Below the pieces are notes generated by a model. It worked only from the letters and a program-made list of their open reading frames with translations, did not search any database and had not been told where the DNA came from. The translations under genes and the position numbers were made by a program. Shown one piece after another: positions 19,844-29,436 of a stretch of 64,000 nt of DNA. This DNA is from Streptococcus mitis (GTDB taxonomy: Bacteria; Bacillota; Bacilli; Lactobacillales; Streptococcaceae), in the NCBI RefSeq assembly GCF_005144795.1, contig NZ_SWFJ01000010.1, positions 1 to 64,000 on the forward strand, written 5' to 3'. The first letter of the stretch is position 1. Every line of letters starts with the position of its first letter.

Positions 19844-20361
19844 ATGGAAAAATCATCTACACCAAAACCATTCAACTCCTTGTCATTGATGGAATCATGC
19901 TGGCATTTTTGACATTTAAAGAGAGACTCACTTGGGATTGGATTTTGATTTATAGTGGTTGGCTTATACTCAATGAAAATCAAAGAGTAAACTAGGAAGC
20001 TAGCCGCAAGCTGTACTTGAGTACGGTAAGGCGACGCTGACGTGGTTTGAAGAGATTTTCGAAGAGTATTATTTTCTTTCATCCTGTACTACTTACTTAT
20101 CTTTCTAACCAACTTTGTGACCACTTTAGTCAACTCTATTCCCAGATTAGACCGAGATTCTGGCGTTTTGCCTTACAAATCCTTCTATGGGATAGCCTGA
20201 TGATTCTCTTCTTGATATGTTTAAGTGGTTTCCCACTTTTCCTTCAGGGCACTCTCCTCATCCTAGGACATCTCATCCCTTCCTATCGCACTTGCCAAAT
20301 CCTGAAAAGATACTTTCCAAAAGCCTATCAGGAACCGATTTCATTTTGGAGTATTTTGTAA
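19844..20361 (+). pseudogene. Paralogue of the upstream membrane protein, interrupted by a BOX element
   Basis: AAAAGGAGG and an ATG at 19844 mark the old start, but a shift of about one base in the first codons puts the rest out of frame. The body reads KIIYTKTIQLLVIDGIMLAFL and so on until the BOX element at 19965, which adds a stop. After the element the frame resumes (LCDHFSQLYSQIRPRFWRF to PISFWSIL) and aligns with the second half of the 137-residue neighbour. The gene therefore carries two lesions and is very unlikely to make a working protein. Confidence 0.8.
19965..20070 (-). repeat. BOX element (boxA-boxC type)
   Basis: Read on the minus strand, the right end starts ATACTCTTCGAAAATCTC and continues with the boxA phrase ACCACGTCAGCGTCGCC. 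The left end carries the boxC phrase GGCTAGCTTCCTAGTTT and finishes TTTTCATTGAGTATA. The middle has little or no boxB. The length is about 106 bp. BOX elements are typical of S. pneumoniae and its close relatives, and this one sits inside a coding region. Confidence 0.92.
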
Positions 20362-20370
20362 TAGATGAGA

Positions 20371-20396
20371 AAAACCAAGCCTGCTGGGCTTGGTCT
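20371..20396. terminator. Bidirectional terminator between the membrane pseudogene and dtd
   Basis: ACCAAGCC (20374-20381) pairs with GGCTTGGT (20387-20394). There is an A tract before it and T after it, so it can end transcripts from both sides. Confidence 0.8.
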
Positions 20397-20399
20397 TTC

Positions 20400-20843
20400 T
20401 TATCTATTTTTAGTATCAAGGATAATGGTAACAGGTCCGTCATTGACCAGCTCAACCTGCATATCCGCTCCAAAAATGCCTATCTGAACGGGCACTTCTT
20501 GCGCTAATTTTTGATTGAAAGCATCATAGAAGTCTGATGCCATATCCGGCTTGGCCGCACCTGTAAAGGCTGGACGATTGCCTTTCTTAGTATCCGCAAA
20601 GAGGGTAAACTGAGAAATAGAGAGGATTTCTCCTTCAATATCTTTGACAGACAGGTTCATCTTGCCTTCTACGTCTGAAAAAATCCGCATATTGACCAGT
20701 TTTCTCACGGCATAATCCAAATCTTCCTCTTGGTCCTCTGGTCCAACACCAACCAGCAATAAGAGTCCCTGATTGATTTTTCCCTGAACCTGACCTTCGA
20801 TACTCACTTGGGCTTTTGTAACCCGTTGAATAATGATTTTCAT
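20400..20843 (-). CDS. dtd: D-aminoacyl-tRNA deacylase
   Basis: 147 residues, the usual family length. The SQFTLFAD motif near residue 80 and the NDGPVTI motif near residue 137 are the two sequence signatures that form the cross-subunit active site of DTD. It removes D-amino acids (and glycine mischarged on tRNA-Ala) from tRNA. It lies 29 bp after rel and is probably cotranscribed with it, a pairing common in Firmicutes. Confidence 0.95.
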   Translation of the reverse strand: MKIIIQRVTKAQVSIEGQVQGKINQGLLLLVGVGPEDQEEDLDYAVRKLVNMRIFSDVEGKMNLSVKDIEGEILSISQFTLFADTKKGNRPAFTGAAKPDMASDFYDAFNQKLAQEVPVQIGIFGADMQVELVNDGPVTIILDTKNR

Positions 20844-20872
20844 AATAGCCTTTCTAGTAAGAGCTAGGCCAA

Positions 20873-23095
20873 TTAGCCGTTGGTCCGTTTGACAGAGTAA
20901 ACTTCTGGCACACTCTTAATCTTGTCCACAACCGTGGTCAGTGTAGAGAGGTTGGCAATGCCAAAGGATACATGGATATTAGCAAATTTCATATCCTTGG
21001 TTGGTTGGGCGTTGACTGTTGAGATATTCTTGGTTGTGTTTGAAAGAACTTGCAGTACATCGTTCAACAGTCCTGTACGGTTGAGGCCATAGATATCAAT
21101 ATGGGCCATATACTCCTTATTTGAGTTTGAATACTGGTCTTCCCATTCCACATCAAGGAGACGTTGCTCGTAGTTTTCTTGGGCGCGCAGGTTCATACAG
21201 TCCACACGGTGAATAGCCACACCACGACCCTTGGTAATGTAGCCAACAATATCATCACCAGGCACGGGATTACAACACTTGGCAATCCGCACTAGGAGAC
21301 CTGAGGCACCTTCAATGACCACACCACCCTCATGCTTGACCTTTAGGGTTTCTTTGTTTTCAACCTTGACTTCGCCACCTTTGACAAGTTCTTCTGCTTC
21401 AGCCTTGGCTTTTGCACGCTCTTCCTCACGGCGTTCCTTTTCAGTCAAACGGTTAAAGACAGTAATCGCACCGATTTCTCCAAAACCAATGGCGGCAAAG
21501 AGGGATTCTTCTGTCTTGTAGCTAGTCTTTTGCAGAACTTGGTCCATGTGACGCTTGTCCATGAATTTATTGGCCACATAGCCATTTTCTTGAAACTGGG
21601 CCATCAGCATTTCACGACCCTTGTTGACAGACAATTCCTTATCTTGGTTTTTAAAGAACTGACGAATCTTGTTGCGCGCCTTGCTGGTCTTGACCATATT
21701 GAGCCAATCACGGCTTGGCCCAAAGGAGTTAGGGTTGGTGACAATTTCAACCTGATCCCCTGTCTTGAGCTTGGTTGTCAGTGGAACCATACGGCCATTG
21801 ACCTTGGCACCAGTTGCTTTTTCCCCGACTTTTGTATGGATTTCATAGGCAAAGTCAATCGGTCCTGAATCTTTTGGAAGTGAACGGACAGCTCCATCTG
21901 GGGTAAAGACGTAAATTTCCTCAGCCAGATAGTTTTCCTTAACTGAATCGACAAATTCCTTAGCATCATCAGCCTGGTCTTGGAGCTCCATCATCTCCTT
22001 GATCCAGTTCATCCCAATAGCTGATTCCTTGCTGTTAACCTGCCCCTTAATACCTTTCTTATAAGCCCAGTGAGCCGCAACCCCGTACTCAGCCACCTCA
22101 TGCATGGCCTTGGTTCGAATCTGGAATTCAATCGGTCCTTTTGGCCCATAAACAGTCGTATGGATAGACTGGTAACCATTAGCCTTACGATTAGCAATAT
22201 AGTCTTTAAATCGACCTGGCATCGGTTTCCAAAGCTCATGCACATAACCAAGCATGGCATAAACATCACTTTGGGTATCCAAAATACAACGAATAGCAAT
22301 CAAATCATAGATTTCCTCAAAACGTTTTCTCTTATCCTGCATTTTGCGGAAAATCGAGTAAATATGTTTGGGACGACCATAAATCTTCCCTTTCAAGTGA
22401 CGATCCGTCGTATAGTTTTCTAATTTTGTGACTACTTCATCCACCAAGGCCTCACGCTCTCTGCGCTTTTCCTTCATCATATGGGTAATCTTGTAAAACT
22501 CCGTTGGATTTAGATAACGGAAAGATAGGTCTTCCAACTCCCATTTGACACTGGAAATCCCCAAACGATGGGCAAGTGGAGCATAGATTTCCATGGTTTC
22601 TTTGGAAATGCGCTCCTGCTTGTCTTTTCGAAGGTGTTTCAGGGTCCGCATATTGTGCAAGCGGTCAGACAGTTTGACCAAGATAACACGGATGTCCTCA
22701 GACATGGCCATGAGCATCTTACGATGATTTTCCGCCAATTGCTCCTCGATCGATTTGTACTCGACCTTACCAAGTTTGGTAACCCCATCGACGATTACCC
22801 GCACATCAGGGCCAAACTCTCTCTCCAAATCATCCAAGGTCGCATCTGTATCTTCTACCACATCATGCAAGAAACCACAAGCAACCGTTACGGCATCTAG
22901 CTTAAGTTTGGCTAAAATCCCTGCCACTTGGATAGGGTGAATAATGTAAGGTTCGCCAGATTTCCTATACTGGCCACTGTGGCATTCAACAGCATAGACT
23001 AAGGCCTTATGGACAAAAGCAACATCTTCTTTTGATAAATATTTTTGCGTTAAAGCGACAACCTCATCGCCCGTCAAATTCACTTCTTTCGGCAT
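20873..23095 (-). CDS. relA: Bifunctional (p)ppGpp synthetase/hydrolase Rel
   Basis: 740 residues. Domains in order are an HD hydrolase (His77-Asp78 in [10 protein letters not shown]), a synthetase with [11 protein letters not shown] near residue 300, a TGS domain ([22 protein letters not shown]) near 395, a Cys-containing region ([12 protein letters not shown]), and a C-terminal ACT domain. Both catalytic halves look intact, so it should make and degrade the stringent-response alarmone. The protein is usually called Rel or RelA in streptococci. An own promoter precedes it and dtd follows. Confidence 0.96.
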   Translation of the reverse strand: MPKEVNLTGDEVVALTQKYLSKEDVAFVHKALVYAVECHSGQYRKSGEPYIIHPIQVAGILAKLKLDAVTVACGFLHDVVEDTDATLDDLEREFGPDVRVIVDGVTKLGKVEYKSIEEQLAENHRKMLMAMSEDIRVILVKLSDRLHNMRTLKHLRKDKQERISKETMEIYAPLAHRLGISSVKWELEDLSFRYLNPTEFYKITHMMKEKRREREALVDEVVTKLENYTTDRHLKGKIYGRPKHIYSIFRKMQDKRKRFEEIYDLIAIRCILDTQSDVYAMLGYVHELWKPMPGRFKDYIANRKANGYQSIHTTVYGPKGPIEFQIRTKAMHEVAEYGVAAHWAYKKGIKGQVNSKESAIGMNWIKEMMELQDQADDAKEFVDSVKENYLAEEIYVFTPDGAVRSLPKDSGPIDFAYEIHTKVGEKATGAKVNGRMVPLTTKLKTGDQVEIVTNPNSFGPSRDWLNMVKTSKARNKIRQFFKNQDKELSVNKGREMLMAQFQENGYVANKFMDKRHMDQVLQKTSYKTEESLFAAIGFGEIGAITVFNRLTEKERREEERAKAKAEAEELVKGGEVKVENKETLKVKHEGGVVIEGASGLLVRIAKCCNPVPGDDIVGYITKGRGVAIHRVDCMNLRAQENYEQRLLDVEWEDQYSNSNKEYMAHIDIYGLNRTGLLNDVLQVLSNTTKNISTVNAQPTKDMKFANIHVSFGIANLSTLTTVVDKIKSVPEVYSVKRTNG

Positions 23096-23119
23096 CTCTA
23101 CTCTCCAATTCTTCCTACC

Positions 23120-23148
23120 ATTTTATCACTTTTTTAAGAATATGAAAA
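23120..23148 (-). promoter_or_regulatory. Probable rel promoter
   Basis: On the minus strand TTTTCA (23148-23143) and TAAAAT (23125-23120) are 17 bp apart, with TGa before the -10. Confidence 0.5.
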
Positions 23149-23181
23149 CTAGAAAATTCCCTCTCAATCAATCCACATTTC

Positions 23182-23215
23182 AAAAAACACTGCCAGATTT
23201 CTCTAGCAGTGTTTT
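23182..23215 (-). terminator. Terminator after msmK
   Basis: AAAACACTGC (23184-23193) pairs with GCAGTGTTTT (23206-23215). Read on the minus strand the stem is followed by a run of T. Confidence 0.88.
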
Positions 23216-23229
23216 GAGTTTCATTTATC

Positions 23230-24360
23230 TTAGTAAACTGTTCTTTCAGTTTCTACATCGAAGAAGTGGGCTTTGTTCAAGTCAAATCCAAGTTCAACTG
23301 TTGCGCCTGTTTGCAAGTAGTCACGAGCATCAACTTTAGCAACGAATTCATCTTTACCAACTTGGCAGTATAGATGAGATTCTGAACCAAGCAATTCTGA
23401 TACAGAGATAGTCGCTTTTACAACTGATTCTGGGAATGTTTCAAGAAATGCTTCCTCTGCATTCACATCTTCTGGACGGATACCGAAGATCAATTCTTTA
23501 CCTTCGTAGCCTTTTTCACGAAGAACTTTCAAAGCACCTTCTGGAACTTTCAAACGGAAACCGTCTGAAACAATTTCGCTACCAACCAATTTCACATTGA
23601 TGAAGTTCATTGCTGGACTTCCGATGAATCCTGCAACGAATTTGTTAACTGGGTTTTTGTAAACTTCTTGAGGAGAACCGATTTGTTCTACACGTCCGAT
23701 AGTACCTGTACCAGCAGGGTTCTTAGTTGCTGACATGATAACGATACGGTCTGCAAGTGTCATCGCTTCTGTTTGGTCGTGAGTTACGTAGATAGTTGTA
23801 GCTCCGATACGACGGTGGATTTTAGCGATTTCAGCACGCATTGATACACGAAGTTTTGCATCCAAGTTTGACAAAGGTTCGTCCATCAAGAATACTTTTG
23901 CATCACGGACAATCGCACGACCCATGGCAACACGTTGACGTTGACCACCTGAAAGGTCAGCAGGTTTACGTTCTAAGAATTCTTTCAATCCAAGGATTTC
24001 AGCTGCTTCTTGCACACGTTTGTCGATGTCTTCTTTGCTGTATTTACGCAATTTCAAACCGAAAGCCATGTTGTCATAAACAGTCATGTGTGGGTAAAGA
24101 GCGTAGTTTTGGAATACCATGGCGATGTCACGGTCTTTTGGAGCTACGTCGTTGACAACCACGCCATCGATAGATGCAGTTCCTTCTGTAATATCCTCAA
24201 GACCTGCAATCATACGAAGAGTTGTTGATTTACCACATCCTGAAGGACCTACGAAAACGATAAATTCTTTGTCTTTGATGTCCAAGTTGAAGTCTTCAAC
24301 TGAATAGTGTTCGCTGTTTGGATATTTTTTGTAAATGTTTTTAAGATTCAATTCTACCAT
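23230..24360 (-). CDS. msmK: Multi-sugar ABC transporter ATPase MsmK
   Basis: 376 residues. The ABC domain has Walker A GPSGCGKST at 38-46, LSGGQ at 136-140 and Walker B ending MDEP at 159-162. A C-terminal OB-fold regulatory domain of the MalK/UgpC type follows (FGIRPEDV near 290). Its permease and binding-protein partners are not nearby, as expected for streptococcal MsmK, a shared ATPase for several carbohydrate importers such as raffinose and maltodextrin systems. A cre-like site in its promoter suggests control by CcpA. Confidence 0.93.
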   Translation of the reverse strand: MVELNLKNIYKKYPNSEHYSVEDFNLDIKDKEFIVFVGPSGCGKSTTLRMIAGLEDITEGTASIDGVVVNDVAPKDRDIAMVFQNYALYPHMTVYDNMAFGLKLRKYSKEDIDKRVQEAAEILGLKEFLERKPADLSGGQRQRVAMGRAIVRDAKVFLMDEPLSNLDAKLRVSMRAEIAKIHRRIGATTIYVTHDQTEAMTLADRIVIMSATKNPAGTGTIGRVEQIGSPQEVYKNPVNKFVAGFIGSPAMNFINVKLVGSEIVSDGFRLKVPEGALKVLREKGYEGKELIFGIRPEDVNAEEAFLETFPESVVKATISVSELLGSESHLYCQVGKDEFVAKVDARDYLQTGATVELGFDLNKAHFFDVETERTVY

Positions 24361-24392
24361 AAGGTGAACTCCTTTTGTATTTTGATAGTTTC

Positions 24393-24421
24393 ATTATAGA
24401 TGAAAACGCTTTATTTTTCTA
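24393..24421 (-). promoter_or_regulatory. msmK promoter with overlapping cre-like site
   Basis: The minus-strand -10 is TATAAT (24398-24393); a weak -35 (TAGAAA) is 17 bp upstream. Between them ATGAAAACGCTTTAT at 24400-24414 matches the cre consensus except at one position. CcpA bound here would block the promoter in glucose. Confidence 0.65.
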
Positions 24422-24442
24422 TGGCAAGGTGACCAAAAAAAT

Positions 24443-24472
24443 AAAAAAGTTCTGTGCAACTTGCACAAAACT
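24443..24472 (-). terminator. Terminator after the PucR-like gene
   Basis: AGTTCTGTGCAA (24448-24459) pairs with TTGCACAAAACT (24461-24472) with one wobble. The minus strand then runs into T-rich sequence. Confidence 0.8.
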
Positions 24473-25342
24473 TTAGAGAATATCTGGTAAAATCAATTGA
24501 TAACACAGAGTAAGGTCTGTCAATTCCTTCAACTGAAGCCCTGTCAATTCTTCCCACTTATCAATCTTGTATTGGAGAGAATTGCGGTGCAGATAGAGTT
24601 GCTGGGCTGTTTTAGTGAGAACAGCACTATTTTCCCAAAGAGAGAGAATGATTTCCTGAATCTGATCTTGATCCAAAATCATCTGGTGTAGATATTCCTT
24701 GATTGCCTTCAAGTCCACGAGTCTTTCTCCCATACTCCAAAGATAGAGTTGCGAAAAGGTATGAACACCTTGGTGACCCTGACGCCACCAAGTCTTAAAT
24801 AAATTCCGCTCTGCTTTAATCAAATCGGATAGGGCTTGGTGCACCGTCTGAGACCAAACCTGGCCTAACATGATAGAGAGACGCAATCCAAAGTCATACT
24901 CAACCGCTTCAATCGTATCACTTAAAATAGCTCGTACAGAGGTGTATTTGTCTTGCTGAAGCACGAAAACATAATCCTGAGCTCCGACCTGAAGCACCGT
25001 TTGACAGTTAGGAAATAGGGTGCGCATCATATCTAGCCAAGAAGCTAGATTTTCCTGCTGAAAATAGGAAAGATGGCAATAAACCAACTGAATCTTTTTA
25101 AAAGCTTGCGGTGCCTGTCCCTTGCCCTCAACCAGATAAGAATACCAAGGATTGAGTGAACGAGCCTGCTCCTGCTGGGTCAAAAGGGCAACTAACTGCT
25201 TTTCACGCTCACTGAGCCCAGTTTCCTCTAGCAAAATCCACTGCTGAGAAGCTAAAGGGAGAGTAAGATAGCCCTCTCTCTTTACTGGTTGGTCTGAAAT
25301 CTGAGCCTCAGGAAACCAGTCTTGTAGTTCTTTTGCTATCAT
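24473..25342 (-). CDS. PucR-like helix-turn-helix transcriptional regulator
   Basis: 289 residues. Only the last 55 or so residues are readily assigned: LTKTAQQLYLHRNSLQYKIDKWEELTGL is the PucR-type C-terminal helix-turn-helix (HTH_30). The N-terminal 230 residues are unassigned and probably sense a signal or mediate dimer formation. It follows mrnC by three bases, so it is likely the last gene of the cysS-mrnC transcript. The target is unknown; msmK downstream is a candidate only by position. Confidence 0.8.
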   Translation of the reverse strand: MIAKELQDWFPEAQISDQPVKREGYLTLPLASQQWILLEETGLSEREKQLVALLTQQEQARSLNPWYSYLVEGKGQAPQAFKKIQLVYCHLSYFQQENLASWLDMMRTLFPNCQTVLQVGAQDYVFVLQQDKYTSVRAILSDTIEAVEYDFGLRLSIMLGQVWSQTVHQALSDLIKAERNLFKTWWRQGHQGVHTFSQLYLWSMGERLVDLKAIKEYLHQMILDQDQIQEIILSLWENSAVLTKTAQQLYLHRNSLQYKIDKWEELTGLQLKELTDLTLCYQLILPDIL

Positions 25343-25345
25343 GTC

Positions 25346-25732
25346 CTAGCCCTCCACTTTTTGGATGCACCACGAAATCAAGCTCTCAAGACGTTCTAGA
25401 TTATCAGTCATATGGAGATAGCCCATGACTGCTTCAAAACCTGTGGACATACGGTAAGTCACTACATCAGCATTTTTGGCCTTGGTGTGACTATTGGTAT
25501 TGCGACCACGTTTGTAGATTTTTTCTTCTTTTTCCGTCAGGACTTGCTCCTCCAACATGAGGGAAATCAGGCGAGCCTGAGCCTTGGCTGAGACATACTT
25601 GGTCGCTTCTTGGTGGAGTTTATTGGGTTTGGTCATACCTTTTAAAATGAGGTGACGGCGAATATACATAGAATACACCGCATCTCCTTCAAAAGCTAAC
25701 GCAATCCCGTTAATGAGATTGACATCAATCAC
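25346..25732 (-). CDS. mrnC: Mini-ribonuclease 3
   Basis: 128 residues, an RNase III catalytic domain without the double-stranded RNA-binding domain. ALAFEGDAVY near residue 12 is the degenerate RNase III signature with the catalytic Asp, and the conserved GFEAVMGYLH near residue 97 carries the second acidic site. It matures 23S rRNA ends. The start overlaps the cysS stop region by eight bases, the usual cysS-mrnC arrangement in Firmicutes. Confidence 0.94.
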   Translation of the reverse strand: MIDVNLINGIALAFEGDAVYSMYIRRHLILKGMTKPNKLHQEATKYVSAKAQARLISLMLEEQVLTEKEEKIYKRGRNTNSHTKAKNADVVTYRMSTGFEAVMGYLHMTDNLERLESLISWCIQKVEG

Positions 25733-27068
25733 GTGTCCACCTCACTCCATCTTTGGTGTCAAGGAGCTTAATCCCTTGAGTAGCCAATTGGTCACGGATC
25801 TGGTCCGCTGTCGCAAAGTCACGATTGGCACGCGCTTCTTGGCGTTTTTGGATCAAGTCTTCAATCTCTGCATCCAAAACTTCCTCAATAAAGACAATTC
25901 CAAAGACTTCTAACATATCCGTAAAAGCTTGCTTGACGCTTGCATCATAGTTGCCAGAATTGATCCATTTGGCCATTTCAAAGACTACTGTGATACCGTT
26001 GGCAGCGTTAAAATCCTCATCCATTGCCACTACAAACTTATCTTTAAAGGCTTGTAACTCTTGGGCGTCCACATCTCCTGTAAATGGTTGCTCATAAGTA
26101 TTCTTCAGATACTTGAGATTGGTCTCCGCATCCCGCACTGCCTTTTCTGTAAAGTTGATAGGCTTGCGATAGTGTTGAGTCGCAAAGAAGAAACGAAGCA
26201 CTTGCCCATCGAGAGTTTTAAGAGCATCATGTACAGTAATAAAGTTACCCAAGGACTTGGACATCTTGACATTATCGATATTGACAAAGCCATTGTGCAT
26301 CCAGTAGTTGGCAAAGGTCTTGCCTGTTTTGGATTCTGACTGAGCAATTTCATTGGTGTGGTGTGGAAACTCTAGGTCGGCTCCACCACCGTGGATATCA
26401 ATGGTATCGCCCAAAATCTCTGTTGACATGACCGAACACTCGATGTGCCAGCCTGGACGACCAGGTCCCCAAGGACTATCCCAAGAAATCTCGCCTGGCT
26501 TGGCAGCTTTCCAGAGGGCAAAGTCTACAGGATTTTCCTTACGAGCCGTTTCTTCATCGGTACGACCTGAAGCACCTAGCTCCAAATCTTCCAAGGTTTT
26601 ATTTGCTAATTTAGCATAGTTGTGGGATTTTTCCACACGGAAGTAAACATCCCCTTGGCTCTCATAGGCAAAACCTTTTTCAATCAACTCTTCCACAAAA
26701 CGGATGATGTCAATCATAAATTCCACCACACGAGGATGGCGAGTCGCAGGTTTGACGCCCAAGGCCGTCACATCCTCACGAAAGGCAGCGATGTACTTGT
26801 CCGCAACCTCCTGAGGCGTGATACCTTCTTCCTTGGCACGGTTGATAATCTTATCATCCACATCCGTGAAATTAGAAATATAGGCAACTTCGTACCCACG
26901 ATACTCAAAATAGCGACGAATGGTATCAAAAGCCACCGTTGAACGGGCATTCCCTACGTGGATATAGTTATACACGGTTGGCCCACAAACATACATCTTG
27001 ACTTTGCCGTCCTCGATTGGGACAAATTCTCGCAAATCACGAGACATGGTGTCGTAAATTTTAATCAT
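25725..27068 (-). CDS. cysS: Cysteinyl-tRNA synthetase
   Basis: 447 residues of a class I synthetase. The HIGH-like motif is HVGN near residue 36, KMSKS lies near 266, and zinc-binding Cys/His residues are at CGPTVYN, ECS and HH. I start at MIKIYDT (27068) instead of an in-frame ATG three codons upstream, as this is the common N-terminus. It charges tRNA-Cys. It shares a transcript with the reductase-like gene upstream and mrnC downstream. A short copy of its first codons lies at about 27797-27829. Confidence 0.96.
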   Translation of the reverse strand: MIKIYDTMSRDLREFVPIEDGKVKMYVCGPTVYNYIHVGNARSTVAFDTIRRYFEYRGYEVAYISNFTDVDDKIINRAKEEGITPQEVADKYIAAFREDVTALGVKPATRHPRVVEFMIDIIRFVEELIEKGFAYESQGDVYFRVEKSHNYAKLANKTLEDLELGASGRTDEETARKENPVDFALWKAAKPGEISWDSPWGPGRPGWHIECSVMSTEILGDTIDIHGGGADLEFPHHTNEIAQSESKTGKTFANYWMHNGFVNIDNVKMSKSLGNFITVHDALKTLDGQVLRFFFATQHYRKPINFTEKAVRDAETNLKYLKNTYEQPFTGDVDAQELQAFKDKFVVAMDEDFNAANGITVVFEMAKWINSGNYDASVKQAFTDMLEVFGIVFIEEVLDAEIEDLIQKRQEARANRDFATADQIRDQLATQGIKLLDTKDGVRWTRD

Positions 27069-27085
27069 GCGGTCCACTCCCTTCT

Positions 27086-27607
27086 CTATTTCTGACTTTT
27101 TCGGCTGAAAACCAGCTCTGCAAAAGGACCAAATTGTCTGAGGCTATCCAGTTGGTAAAAGTGCTGCCCTTCCTCTTGGGTAAAGAGGGGAACCCCCTTT
27201 CCTAGGATAAGGGGCGCTATCTGAATAATGAGGTGGTCGAAAAGATCCGCATCCAAGAGCGGTCCTACTAAGGAATTACCACCAATCACAAAGACATTTT
27301 TGCCTTTGTCAATCTGGTGAACAAAGTCCACCACATCCCCAGCTACTGGCTGGTAATTGCTGACAGGCAGCTGCCTATCATGCGTAAAGACATAGTTTTC
27401 CGTAGCTTGATAAAAACTTTCTACATCTTGCAAATCTTGGATTTCCTCAAAGGTCCGCTTGCCCATGATGGTGATATCCATTTGCCTGTAAAAGTCATCA
27501 TAGCCTGTATCCTCTACAGAACCAAGCTGATGCAGCCAGTCTATCCTGTGCTGGCTGTCTGCCAAGTAGCCATCCATGGTGATACAGCCGTAAAAATATA
27601 CTGCCAT
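27086..27607 (-). CDS. DHFR/RibD C-terminal-like reductase
   Basis: 173 residues of the RibD_C (dihydrofolate-reductase-fold) family, like YyaP/YwjB of Bacillus. Family features are SLDGY-like MDGYLA near residue 11, IMGKRTFEEI near 47, and the nucleotide-binding GGNSLVGPLL near 110. Free-standing members are NADPH-binding proteins of unknown substrate. It sits 17 bp before cysS and could be cotranscribed with it. Confidence 0.85.
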   Translation of the reverse strand: MAVYFYGCITMDGYLADSQHRIDWLHQLGSVEDTGYDDFYRQMDITIMGKRTFEEIQDLQDVESFYQATENYVFTHDRQLPVSNYQPVAGDVVDFVHQIDKGKNVFVIGGNSLVGPLLDADLFDHLIIQIAPLILGKGVPLFTQEEGQHFYQLDSLRQFGPFAELVFSRKSQK

Positions 27608-27637
27608 TCTTGTAGTTTCCTTTCTAGTTCTGCTTCG

Positions 27638-27760
27638 CCTTCACTTAGCGGGATAGACCCAGATGATTAGACCTAAACTAATCAAAGTATTCAGCAAAAT
27701 CCTTGCTGGACAAGAAAAATAAGCCAGACAACAGCAATTCCAATCTGCAACAGAACGGTT
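27638..27760 (-). pseudogene. Frameshifted remnant of a small membrane protein
   Basis: One minus-strand frame gives a membrane segment LLQIGIAVVWLIFLVQQ without a start. A second frame continues with RILLNTLISLGLIIWVYPAK and a stop. Joined, they would make a two-segment membrane protein of about 45 residues. The family is not recognised. A short intact 41-codon frame across the second part also exists, so the call is tentative. Confidence 0.35.
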
Positions 27761-27796
27761 CATTCTTAAACATTCAAGCGCCTCTCCTGTCTACTT

Positions 27797-27829
27797 CCCA
27801 CTCAAGGTGTCATAGATTTTAATCATAAA
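27797..27829 (-). pseudogene. Truncated duplicate of the cysS 5' end
   Basis: The minus strand reads ATGATTAAAATCTATGACAC and encodes MIKIYDTLSGK then stop. The real cysS begins [11 protein letters not shown]. The first 21 bases differ only by two silent changes, so this is probably a relic of duplication and not chance. Confidence 0.5.
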
Positions 27830-27907
27830 TCATAATCAGGAAAGCTAAAATCCAAGAACTGTTAGTTTCATCACTAAAAGTTCAATTGAATTTCAGTCCG
27901 AATATCT

Positions 27908-28792
27908 CTACACTTCGGAATCCCTTGCTCCTTTCTCATTCAGATAGACCACCTGAGTCTGTTTGACAAAGCCAATTTTTTCATACAAGCGTTTGGCACC
28001 TACATTGCTATCTTCCACGGCAATCTGAAATTCCTTATCATTTTGCTCAATTAGTTGGTTGACAAGGGATTTTGCTAAATAGTTTCCATAGCCTTTTCCA
28101 CGTTCAGGTTCCGATATTGCTAAACCGTAGAAGTAATTCGTATCGCTCGATAAATCAACTGTACAAGTCCCAATGACCTGATCGTCTTTTAACAAAATAT
28201 ATAAGCGACTTTCTGGATCCTTCAGAGCTTCAGCGACATATCTATCCACAATCTCTCTAGATTCATGCTCTTCTGAGAATGCCTGAAATTTTAACTGACT
28301 GATTTGCTCCTGATACGAACTATCTGCTAACAAAACTTCAAGATTAGAAACCTTTGCTAACGGATAAGGTCTTCTATCCTTACCTAACCAAGTTTCTGTC
28401 TCTTCATCCTCGACCAATCCCCAGTTGCTAACAAAATCAGGATGGCGGTCTAGAAAAACACGCTCTGTCTGAAAAGTCACAGACTCAATTGGATAAGATG
28501 CTGCTTCTTTCTCAAAACTTCTATACAAAGCCCGCGCAATTCCCTGACGGCGATGATCTGGATGAACCAGTATCGTCACTTCCACATCTTGGTCATCTGC
28601 ATAGACAGTTAATAAACCAACAAGTTCGCCTTTTTCATAATAAAGGAAAAAGGCGGGCATGTTTGGGTCAAAATTAAGCATGTTAGAGAGATAGGGATCA
28701 CGATAGGTACCATCATAGTTTTGGCAACAGTTAATTAGTTTTTTCGCCTCAGATAGCTCCTCTTGGCTTAACTTGTTTCTTGCTTGAATCAT
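27908..28792 (-). CDS. Tandem GNAT-domain acetyltransferase
   Basis: 294 residues with two GNAT folds. The acetyl-CoA loop motifs are HPDHRRQGIARAL near residue 98 and PERGKGYGNYL near 235. The first domain has a less complete end, so only the second may be catalytic (inference). The substrate is unknown. It lies 11 bp after cysE and is probably in the pnp-cysE transcript; the same order occurs in pneumococcus as I remember it. Confidence 0.88.
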   Translation of the reverse strand: MIQARNKLSQEELSEAKKLINCCQNYDGTYRDPYLSNMLNFDPNMPAFFLYYEKGELVGLLTVYADDQDVEVTILVHPDHRRQGIARALYRSFEKEAASYPIESVTFQTERVFLDRHPDFVSNWGLVEDEETETWLGKDRRPYPLAKVSNLEVLLADSSYQEQISQLKFQAFSEEHESREIVDRYVAEALKDPESRLYILLKDDQVIGTCTVDLSSDTNYFYGLAISEPERGKGYGNYLAKSLVNQLIEQNDKEFQIAVEDSNVGAKRLYEKIGFVKQTQVVYLNEKGARDSEV

Positions 28793-28803
28793 ATAGGTAC
28801 CCT

Positions 28804-29421
28804 CTACAAACCAGACGATCTGTGACTGGCTTCTTTAGCCTGCTCGAGTTTATTGACGTAGTACTCTCGTTTTTCTTCGACTTCGTGGATCGTCGGTTCG
28901 TCCTTCTGTCCATGAACTCGGACAATCTTGGCCGGAATACCGACAACCGTCACATCACTAGGTACATCTGCAACAACTACTGCTGCAGCACCGACCTTGG
29001 CATTTGCACCAATTTCTACAGGACCAATAACTTGGGCATGGGCAGATATAAGCGCTCCTTTGCGAACGGTAGGATGGCGTTTGCCACAGTCTTTCCCTGT
29101 TCCCCCAAGAGTCACCCCATGATAGAGGAGAACTCCCGTCTCAACGATAGCTGTCTCTCCAATCACCAGACCAGAACCGTGGTCGATAAAGACACCTGAA
29201 TCAATCTGGGCACCTGGATGAATCTCAATCTGAGTCCAAAAGCGCCAGAACTGACTGTGCATACGAGCCAGGAGTTTGAAGCCATGCTTCCAGAGAAAAT
29301 GCGAGAGACGGTGGGCCGCCAAGGCCTTGACACCTGGATAAGTCAGCAAAACCTCCAAAGTGGTGCGGGCCGCTGGATCATTCTCTTTTACGATATCAAT
29401 GGTTTCGCGCCACCATCCCAT
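28804..29421 (-). CDS. cysE: Serine O-acetyltransferase
   Basis: 205 residues, the short CysE type. It has a helical N-terminal domain, then left-handed beta-helix hexapeptide repeats (GAQIDSGVFIDHGSGLVIGE and following) with the catalytic His in IDHGSG and the acetyl-CoA-binding GGTGKDCGKRHP loop. It makes O-acetylserine, the first step of cysteine synthesis. It follows pnp by 15 bp; cysS, also tied to cysteine, is close downstream. Confidence 0.95.
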   Translation of the reverse strand: MGWWRETIDIVKENDPAARTTLEVLLTYPGVKALAAHRLSHFLWKHGFKLLARMHSQFWRFWTQIEIHPGAQIDSGVFIDHGSGLVIGETAIVETGVLLYHGVTLGGTGKDCGKRHPTVRKGALISAHAQVIGPVEIGANAKVGAAAVVVADVPSDVTVVGIPAKIVRVHGQKDEPTIHEVEEKREYYVNKLEQAKEASHRSSGL

Positions 29422-29436
29422 ACATTTCTCCTTTTC

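Larger units (their letters stand above)
27608..27907. other. 300-bp intergenic region with gene debris
   Basis: No intact gene is seen. On the minus strand it holds a frameshifted remnant of a small membrane protein (27638-27760) and a truncated copy of the cysS start (27797-27829). Together they suggest past rearrangement between the GNAT gene and cysS. Confidence 0.6.
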
